This document shows positions 35,963-42,127 of a stretch of DNA of 42,127 nucleotides, in pieces. This stretch comes from Oceanicola sp. 22II-s10i (GTDB lineage: Bacteria; Pseudomonadota; Alphaproteobacteria; Rhodobacterales; Rhodobacteraceae). Below the pieces are notes generated by a model, which ran no database searches, was not told the DNA's origin, and saw nothing but the letters and a program-made list of their open reading frames with translations. Location of the stretch: assembly GCF_002210105.1 (NCBI RefSeq), contig NZ_AQQU01000020.1, positions 1 to 42,127 on the forward strand, given 5' to 3'. Position 1 is the first letter of the stretch. The number at the start of each line of letters is the position of its first letter. Made by a program: the position numbers and the translations under genes.

Positions 35963-36151
35963 TCAATGACCGAGTGGTCCCGGTGGACCCGCAATGATCT
36001 GATACATCCAAACAAGGAAGCCATAGCCACCGACAACACCAACGGCGATGACGGGCCAGATTCCGAAGGCGAGGACGAGAAACCTGAAAATTTCCTGCCG
36101 CCTGCTGAGAGGCGGGGTGGTTCCGGTTTGGTTGGCGCTGCTCGAAGTCAT
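35963..36151 (-). CDS. napE: NapE, small membrane protein of periplasmic nitrate reductase operon
   Basis: 62 residues. A charged N-terminus is followed by one membrane helix (FRFLVLAFGIWPVIAVGVVGGYGFLVWM, about 22-50) with the family-typical FGIWPV. NapE is the small membrane protein of nap operons; its role is not defined. ATG 36151 follows CGGAGG with 6 bases spacing; the 36214 frame adds 21 residues without support. First gene of napEFDABC. Upstream, TTGCATCATTGCAG (36255-36268) is one mismatch from a TTG-N8-CAA box. Confidence 0.92.
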   Translation of the reverse strand: MTSSSANQTGTTPPLSRRQEIFRFLVLAFGIWPVIAVGVVGGYGFLVWMYQIIAGPPGPLGH

Positions 36152-37252
36152 ATCAGACCTCCGAAAATCACCATGCCGAGTAAAGATTTGGTTAACGAAG
36201 CGACAAGCACTCATTAGATTGAGCCGTTGCGCCCGCAGTGAATCGGCATTTCGATTGCATCATTGCAGACCGCACCGCCATCACGCAACCGTGAGCCCCC
36301 CGGTCGTCGGATTTTGAGCGGCATTCAACCGAAGCCTATCCGGGTTCGACATGGTCCTGCCGTGCCGCGTCACCCCTGCGGCCTGTGCGCTCTTTTGCCG
36401 GGTTGTATGCCATTGGTCGGCAGCACCAATCGAACGCGCGGAACTTCGATTGCGGTCGTATTTCTTGACGCCTCACATGACCGCGGACAGATAACATTTC
36501 CGCGATCTGGACAGCAATTATTTTGCGACGTCGCGCATGCATCGTGCGGCTTAGGTCCGGCAAAACGCGACTTGGTTCAGGCTTTTTGCGACCTAACGCA
36601 GACATCCTACGGCTCACACCAGAGATAGTGCGACCAGCACCCATGCAAGATACTGAAATTACGCCGTTAAAATGCCCCCTGAATCAAGAGAATCCCAGAA
36701 TCCTAAGAATCCCCGAAGGGTGTAGGTTGGGTGGTTGTTTTTTCTGCCTGCATCTTGCACCCCGAATTTTGACCTCCACAGAAACGACCAATATTCGCCG
36801 ACATGAACACAGACGCCGGAACGCAGATCGCCGGCGCCATGAGCGTTCAAATTGCCTACCGCCCGACGACGGCTGATGCGAACGGCAGTTCCTGTTCAAT
36901 GAGCCGATCTGGTAGGCAGAAAACGCCATCGCCAGCTACATCGACTGATCCGCAATCCTGTCAGGCGGCATTCCTCGCCAGGCTCCCAGAACCCGATCAC
37001 GTTGGAGCGGAAGCTCCAGATGTGTGAGAACCGCTCGCCCACGAAAACAGTGCGGTCCAAAGGGAATTGGCAATTACCCGCGCAGTTTTCTGTGGTCGCG
37101 TGAAGTCGGCAACTCTTCTCGTCCCGAGGAACCTCTGACGTTCACTGTTCGACGTTTGATCGACCCGTGCAACCCCGTCTGTCCAGCGATGCTAAAAAAG
37201 GATTTTTCTTTGTCGTCGGCTGCACCCAGGTCCTTCCCGAAAGGACCTCAAC
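36152..37252. other. Long intergenic region between napE and the recombinase module
   Basis: About 1.1 kb without a gene I can support. The first ~150 bases must hold the nap promoter. The rest has short frames on both strands without ribosome binding sites. One, at 36336-36644 (minus), contains MSALGRK, a sequence I associate with frequently mis-called frames over intergenic repeat DNA. It may be a decayed repeat. No hairpin terminator or tRNA fragment is seen. Confidence 0.4.
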
Positions 37253-37801
37253 ATGCCAGCATCTCCGAATACCACAGCCGCTGAAGCCACTCCCGTCACC
37301 CCCACGTCAATGGCCTCCAACGCTGACCTCGAGCGGTTTTTTGGCGACTGCGGCGATGACACCCGCCGCTTGATCATGCGGCGTCTTGGGTTGCCGAAAC
37401 GCAAGAGCCGACCGTGGACTGAGATCTGGTTTGCTGTCGGCCTTGAGGCAGAGCAGCCGGAAGCCCTTTGGGACGAACTCACCCTGGGGAGCAAACGCAG
37501 GAACATGTTGTGGGACGCGGCCCGAACGGCAGAGCACGCCGGCCTCGCGTCATCAACCGTGAATGGATACTGCCACAGCGGTGTGTTTAGGGACGGCTTT
37601 CCCCGGCCTCTGATCAATATCAGCAGGCGGATCCGCCTCTGGTTGCCGCTCGAGGTATGTGGCTACGTCGCTCCTTCAGTCTACGCCGAACGGGCAGCGA
37701 TGATCAGGCGTCGGCCGGAGCAGACCAAGACCGAAAAGCCGATCGTGCCAGTCTCCTACACCGGCACAATGCAACCGCTGCCGCCGAAAAACTCAGAATA
37801 G
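37253..37801 (+). CDS. Excisionase-like DNA-binding protein
   Basis: 182 residues. A helical N-terminal part is followed by a segment (about 105-148) with STVNGYCHSG...FPRPL...RLWLPLEVCGY. This follows the layout of AlpA/Xis-type winged helix-turn-helix proteins (helix-turn-helix, FP-x-P wing, then W/EV helix). AAAGGACC precedes the ATG. It begins 668 bases before the first of two tyrosine recombinase genes, all on the same strand, so it is a likely directionality factor. Family by pattern only. Basic C-terminal tail RRRPEQTKTEKP. Confidence 0.65.
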   Translation: MPASPNTTAAEATPVTPTSMASNADLERFFGDCGDDTRRLIMRRLGLPKRKSRPWTEIWFAVGLEAEQPEALWDELTLGSKRRNMLWDAARTAEHAGLASSTVNGYCHSGVFRDGFPRPLINISRRIRLWLPLEVCGYVAPSVYAERAAMIRRRPEQTKTEKPIVPVSYTGTMQPLPPKNSE

Positions 37802-37920
37802 ATTGGCGTCCCCTCTCCTCGGGCCGACCGCGAGAGCCGCATTCCGTCTGGAGAGAATGCGGATCTCGCTTCGGACCAAGAAGAAATGGCCAAGATTACA
37901 GGCACAAGAAAGGATCGAAA

Positions 37921-39726
37921 ATGTTCCAGACCATCGACCAAATGACCAAGGGCAAAGCGACGCCGGTGATTCCAAGAACCTGGGCCGCAATTTCGGAATT
38001 TCTGCGCGAGAAGGTGTCCGCGGGCGCCTCGAAGAGTTCCGCAACCAAGACAAAAAGCGCCGTGAACGGGCTGCTGAAGGCAAAGGGCATGATTGCTGAC
38101 AACGCCCCGCTGAATCTTGCTTGGTTCGATCAGATGTTTCCTGCGAATGCCTGGGACCCCACGACCATGCCTTTCGAGCAGAAGACCTACCAAGATTACC
38201 GCAACCGGGTTCGTCCACTTCTCGAAGAGATGTTGGGCGTCGTAGAAGAAAAGAAGGCTCTTCGCGCTGTTATCGACGACTGGGACGACGCTGCCTCCGA
38301 GTTTGAAAGGCTCGACATAATCGCCGGGCCCAACTGCAAGAAGAAGATGATCCCGATCCGGAACACGCTGACGATGGCGGCTCGACGTATCGACATCCTA
38401 CCAGCGGAACTCGACCAATTCGTTCTCATGCGCATATACGACGCAGCAAAAAAGAGTGAGCGGAAGAGTATCAGAAAAGCATCCGAACGGATCGCCTACG
38501 GACAGCAGGCGTGTCCTGATATTGCGCGCCGATTTCCGCACCCGATCACCCCCATCGTGGCCGACGGTGTCTTCCGGTATGCCGTCCCAGCGCATTTCAA
38601 CTTCGAGTTGGAGGAGTTTGTCGAGAAAGGCGCTCGGATAAGGTATATTCGCGCCAAAAAGATGTACGAATACGTCGCCGATGGCACCCGTGTGGGTATG
38701 CGCACGTCGATGCGAGCCATGATCGATGCTTTTATTGCTACAGGGCACCTCAACCCGCGCGCAAACAGCTTTTCCGCATGCCTCGAAAATCCAGATGCGC
38801 TTGCGGATATGCTCGGGCACATTGTCGAACGCATTGGAGACGACGGGATTACTGCACGTCACGCCACGACCATTGTGGCGCGACTTCCTATCATCTTCGC
38901 CCGGAACGGCATTGATGATGCCGTGCTCAGAGGCTTAATCAAGGAGGTCGAGGAACTCGGCCATCACTCCAAGAAAGCGGGCATGCCGGAGCGGACGAAA
39001 CAATTCTGCCGAGCGCTTATTGAGCGAAAGAAGTTCCGCAATAGCTTTCTTCTCGCTCACGCCACCCCCAGGGTAATTGCTCAAGACATTCTGGACCGTG
39101 CAGCCAGCGAAGCGCGTTCGCTCACGCGTGAAGAACGTGGTCAAGTCATAAGAAACGGAGCCGTCGCACTCTTCTGCTCGATCGAGATCGGTGGGGCACC
39201 GGCACGCGTCGAAAACGTGCTGGAAATGCCATTCGGCGTCGACAAAGCCTGGATGCGACTGGCGAAAAAGGATGTCCAAGTCGTCATCCCAGGAGCATTC
39301 GTCAAAAACGGCGAAGAGATCCGCTTTACGATGCAACCAGGCCCACACCGGTTCTCTGAGACTGTTCTTTGGTATCTCGCAAACGTCCGTCCATTGATTC
39401 TGACAGACCCGGATACCGGTGAAATGGCGTCCAGCCCTTGGCTCATACCGATGTTGAGCGACCCTGACAGGCCTTGCCCTTATGAGACATTTCACGGGTG
39501 GTTTGTGCGTATCATGCGCGATGATGTTGGCGTGCCTTGCACACCGCATAACTACCGGCACGGACAGGCATCGCTTCTCTATCACAGACATCCGGAGCGC
39601 ATCGGATGGATCGCAGTGCGACTGGGCGATACGCAAGAGACTGTGCTGCGATACTACGCCTGGGTTCATAGTGAGAAGGCAATGGCGGAAGGCCAGCAAC
39701 TCATTGCAGACATGATAGATTCGTAG
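37921..39726 (+). CDS. Large tyrosine recombinase, first of two
   Basis: 601 residues, longer than ordinary integrases (350-450). The catalytic C-terminal part shows Arg in APARVEN (about 427), CTPHNYRHGQ (His-x-x-Arg-His, about 541-547), a Gly-Asp (GDTQ) where box II usually has Gly-His, and Tyr in LRYYAW (about 578). The N-terminal ~380 residues are a long helical region with basic segments. AAAGGATC precedes ATG 37921. An upstream frame from 37657 overlaps the excisionase-like gene and is rejected. The tyrosine and both arginines are kept, so it may be active. It lies 11 bases before the second recombinase. Confidence 0.85.
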   Translation: MFQTIDQMTKGKATPVIPRTWAAISEFLREKVSAGASKSSATKTKSAVNGLLKAKGMIADNAPLNLAWFDQMFPANAWDPTTMPFEQKTYQDYRNRVRPLLEEMLGVVEEKKALRAVIDDWDDAASEFERLDIIAGPNCKKKMIPIRNTLTMAARRIDILPAELDQFVLMRIYDAAKKSERKSIRKASERIAYGQQACPDIARRFPHPITPIVADGVFRYAVPAHFNFELEEFVEKGARIRYIRAKKMYEYVADGTRVGMRTSMRAMIDAFIATGHLNPRANSFSACLENPDALADMLGHIVERIGDDGITARHATTIVARLPIIFARNGIDDAVLRGLIKEVEELGHHSKKAGMPERTKQFCRALIERKKFRNSFLLAHATPRVIAQDILDRAASEARSLTREERGQVIRNGAVALFCSIEIGGAPARVENVLEMPFGVDKAWMRLAKKDVQVVIPGAFVKNGEEIRFTMQPGPHRFSETVLWYLANVRPLILTDPDTGEMASSPWLIPMLSDPDRPCPYETFHGWFVRIMRDDVGVPCTPHNYRHGQASLLYHRHPERIGWIAVRLGDTQETVLRYYAWVHSEKAMAEGQQLIADMIDS

Positions 39727-39737
39727 GAGATCGCGAA

Positions 39738-41480
39738 ATGAATAGAGATCCGCGCGACTGGAATGCTCTGGTCGAAGCTCCCGAACTCGCCGAGGTTTCG
39801 GGACTTTCCGGCTTTCGCGACATTAAGGTCGAGGACCTCCGGAAACTTGCCGAACTAATTCGCGATTTCGCCGGTGGTTCTCTCTCGGGCATCACGATCG
39901 AGACCGCCTCCGAATTCGGAGGCTCAAGCCGTCATCGGCTCCAATGTGCCAAGCGTGCGTTGCGCGACCTTGTCGGTAAGGAGCACCCCGCGACTGAATC
40001 GCTCAAAGCCGCGTTGAGCATGATCTCATCAACCAAGCGGAGGGGAACACGACACAAAGACGACCGGCCGCGGGTTGCTGTCCTGAACGAACCGCGTTGG
40101 GATAATTTCCGATCAATCGACGCGACCCAGACAATGCCATTGAACGAGCTGCGAGCCGTCGACCGCTTCATGGCGTTCAGTGAAACCCATGGACGTGGCA
40201 CAGAGACCGATGATTTCCTGGCCTTCGTCGCAGATCAGGAATCCTCCATGCTGCTGCGCACCCTCAGGGGTGGACTGGAAAAGCTTCTCACACCTGCCCA
40301 TCCGGCCATTATGGCGGTTGAGCAAGCACGCAGCATTAAAGAAGCGGAGCGCTACCAGAGGCGAAAGCCAGAGCCTAAGACCGAGCCTCAGACGCGTGCC
40401 TTGCGTGCATCTGTTGCGCGGGATGAACTGCCTTCTGAATGGCTGGGGCTGCTGGACAAGTTGCTGTCGGGGAAGCCGATCCGCGGGCGAAAGCTGTCTC
40501 GGAAAACGGTTTCGAACATGACCGGGGCTGCGCGGCAGATGATCTACTCCGCGCGTGAAGAAGGTCTTCCTGATGCAATCAATCTCGAAACCATCGCAGC
40601 CTACGACAAGGCACTCGAACATCGCGGCGTTCGGGCCAGCAGCCGCCAGATCCTTTTCGCCTCTCTCCAAACCTTTGCTAAACGTCTTGGTCTCGATCGA
40701 GATCTTGTTCGGGATCTCGCGGACCTTGTCGGTCACTACGAGCGTGCCTCGAGGCGGGATGTGAAAGTCAAAGAAGGAAGACTGGCCGACCTTCCAGACC
40801 TACAGGCGATTTTTGAAAAAGCAAATTCTCTGCTGGATGAAGCTCCCAGTATCATGGACCGTCGGAGTCGAACTACACAATATGTAGATGCGGCTGCCTT
40901 GCCCTTCCTCTCGCTAATCCCTTTGAGGAACGCGGACACTCTTCTGCATTGGGGCAAGGAAATCCGATACATCGGCGATGATGATCCTTCCGATTGGGGT
41001 CTCGATGAGCAGGGTGAGCATGTTTCCTATTATCTCGATCTGCGCACATCAAAGACAGACAGTGCCCTGTCTGGCCCTCTTGCCCCAATTCTGACGCCAT
41101 TCTTGGATGCGTTGATCCTCCGGGGACAGGATGAAAGGATGCTCCCTGATCTACGGAAAGCGATCATGCGGGCCCATGCTCCAGTGTTCCCGAAAAGCGA
41201 TGGGCAGGTGCGTAGTATCCGCAATCTATCAAACCGGTGGCACGTTCATCTGGGAACTGGCTCCGTGATAAGCCGGACCCGTATTCACACGCTGCTCGGG
41301 GCCCTCGGAGCACGCGGCACGCGAGCGGCGCTGGCGCTCTGCGCCCAAAGTTCGCAGCGGACCGCAAGATGGTATGAGGCGGTCGGGTTGGAGCGTCTGC
41401 GGATGAGTGAAAGCCAAGACATGGTTGCGGCCATGATCGAGATGGACGAAGAGGCGGAGGCATTGCTGGCGCTCCTGTAA
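39738..41480 (+). CDS. Large divergent tyrosine recombinase, second of two
   Basis: 580 residues. The C-terminal region has Arg in IPLRNADTLL (about 395), SRTRIHTLLG at the Arg-box, AQSSQRTARWYEA with the Tyr (about 550), and an acidic tail. Compared with the usual H-x-x-R and G-H boxes, both His are replaced (Ser and Gln), so catalysis may be weak or the protein may act with its partner. AGGAG precedes the ATG. It follows the first recombinase by 11 bases, suggesting co-translation. Tandem large tyrosine recombinases occur in several transposon types (Tn554 and RIT elements carry three). The exact class here is not recognised. Confidence 0.75.
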   Translation: MNRDPRDWNALVEAPELAEVSGLSGFRDIKVEDLRKLAELIRDFAGGSLSGITIETASEFGGSSRHRLQCAKRALRDLVGKEHPATESLKAALSMISSTKRRGTRHKDDRPRVAVLNEPRWDNFRSIDATQTMPLNELRAVDRFMAFSETHGRGTETDDFLAFVADQESSMLLRTLRGGLEKLLTPAHPAIMAVEQARSIKEAERYQRRKPEPKTEPQTRALRASVARDELPSEWLGLLDKLLSGKPIRGRKLSRKTVSNMTGAARQMIYSAREEGLPDAINLETIAAYDKALEHRGVRASSRQILFASLQTFAKRLGLDRDLVRDLADLVGHYERASRRDVKVKEGRLADLPDLQAIFEKANSLLDEAPSIMDRRSRTTQYVDAAALPFLSLIPLRNADTLLHWGKEIRYIGDDDPSDWGLDEQGEHVSYYLDLRTSKTDSALSGPLAPILTPFLDALILRGQDERMLPDLRKAIMRAHAPVFPKSDGQVRSIRNLSNRWHVHLGTGSVISRTRIHTLLGALGARGTRAALALCAQSSQRTARWYEAVGLERLRMSESQDMVAAMIEMDEEAEALLALL

Positions 41481-41525
41481 GCCGAGTGTTTCCTCGCCTG
41501 GCCTTCCACCAAGCTTTTCCGGTCC

Positions 41526-41543
41526 AGTGGGTGAAGACCCACT
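41526..41543. other. Perfect stem-loop after the recombinase module
   Basis: AGTGGGT-GAAG-ACCCACT: a seven-pair perfect inverted repeat 45 bases after the second recombinase stop. There is no T-tract on either side. It could be an element-end structure or a weak terminator. Confidence 0.35.
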
Positions 41544-41641
41544 CCACCGAAAAACGAGATGATCGACCAGAGATTTCTCGGAAGATTGTCGGACTGGACG
41601 AAGATTGACCCTTCGTTTGATGCTTCGTCGTTTCACATCTG

Positions 41642-42079
41642 TCACTCCCACGGGGTGAGCTCGTCGAGGCTCGTGTGGGGGCGTTGGTAGTTGTTGTCGT
41701 CGCGCCATGCGGAGATCAGCTCCCTGGCATGACGCAGGTTGGCGAACATGTGCTCGTTCAGGCACTCGTCCCGGAGACGGCCGTTGAAGCTCTCGACAAA
41801 GCCATTCTGCATGGGCTTTCCTGACGCGAAGTAGTGCCATTCCACTTGGCGCTCCTCCTGCCAGCTGAGGATGGCGTTCGAGGTCAGCTCGGTCCCGTTG
41901 TAGCTGACCACCATGCAGGGATGGCCTCTGACCTCGGCGATCCGATCCAGCTCTCGGGCGACGCGATAGCCGGAGAGCGAGGTATCGACGACCGTCGCAA
42001 GGCATTCGCGGCTGAAGTCGTCGATCACGCACAGAATGTGAAAGCGGCGGCCAGCGCTCAGATTGTCCGAGACTGTCTG
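41642..42079 (-). pseudogene. IS3-family transposase (OrfB) fragment with mutated catalytic Asp
   Basis: The reading frame from about 42079 to the stop at 41642 is the C-terminal DDE integrase core of an IS3-family Orf[10 protein letters not shown] (first Asp), then SYNGTE where the family has SDNGTE, and [10 protein letters not shown] (Glu). The second catalytic Asp is Tyr, so the enzyme cannot be active. Homology ends near 42079, and an in-frame TGA lies at 42083-42085, so the N-terminal half is missing. The sequence beyond is unrelated. This is a remnant next to the recombinase module. Confidence 0.85.
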
Positions 42080-42127
42080 ACGTCAGCACCCATCGGACAG
42101 ATTTAGGGGTTTGAGCAACGGAGGATT

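Noticed and set aside
36255..36268. TTGCATCATTGCAG as an Fnr/NnrR box for nap
   Set aside because: One mismatch in the right half (CAG for CAA), and 103 bp from the napE start, outside the spacing seen at the other promoters.
36803..37027. Plus-strand 74-residue frame upstream of the recombinase module
   Set aside because: No ribosome binding site, low-complexity composition, and no sign of a domain.

Overview
The window looks like DNA from an alphaproteobacterium of the Rhodobacteraceae (Roseobacter/Paracoccus-like). The reasons are the high-GC codon use, the napEFDABC and nosRZDFYLX gene orders, a cNOR operon that ends in nnrU, and tRNA-Phe 3' ends of alphaproteobacterial type. No rRNA or complete tRNA gene is visible, so I cannot tell chromosome from plasmid. 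All identifications come from reading motifs; no database search was run.

Layout. (1) 1-1292, minus strand: the N-terminal part of a large acidic protein built from 14-residue repeats (42-bp DNA repeats), running off the left edge. (2) 1308-5100: an accessory region with two copies of a tRNA-Phe 3' end (att-like), a small protein resembling the phage Acb2/Tad1 cyclic-nucleotide sponges, a 29-residue membrane micropeptide, a tyrosine integrase and a small coiled-coil protein. (3) 5102-14992: first half of a denitrification cluster: nnrS and pseudoazurin (minus), a Crp/Fnr regulator without N-terminal cysteines (plus), a DUF1858-like protein (minus), then norCBQD, two small membrane proteins, nnrU and hemN (plus). 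(4) 14993-20409: a defence-type insertion with an OLD-family ATPase/TOPRIM nuclease and a UvrD-like helicase overlapping by 4 bp (Gabija-like), followed by two small genes with strong ribosome binding sites. (5) 20410-36151, minus strand: the second half of the denitrification cluster, in transcription order napEFDABC, a TatA-like small gene, nosRZDFYLX, nirK, nirV. (6) 37253-41480: a probable mobile module with an excisionase-like protein and two large dissimilar tyrosine recombinases, followed by a damaged IS3-family transposase fragment at the right edge.

How it works together: NapABC reduces nitrate to nitrite, NirK nitrite to NO, NorCB NO to N2O, and NosZ N2O to N2. Pseudoazurin can carry electrons to NirK and NosZ. 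HemN supplies heme without oxygen. NorQD, NirV, NosDFYL and NosRX are maturation or electron-supply factors. Five promoter regions (pseudoazurin-nnrS, norC, hemN, nirK, nosR) each carry a TTG-N8-CAA palindrome of the Fnr/NnrR type, four of them 62-72 bp before the start codon. This suggests that the encoded regulator, or a paralogue, controls the cluster as one NO-responsive regulon. The Gabija-like pair sits between the nor-hemN half and the nap-nos-nir half.
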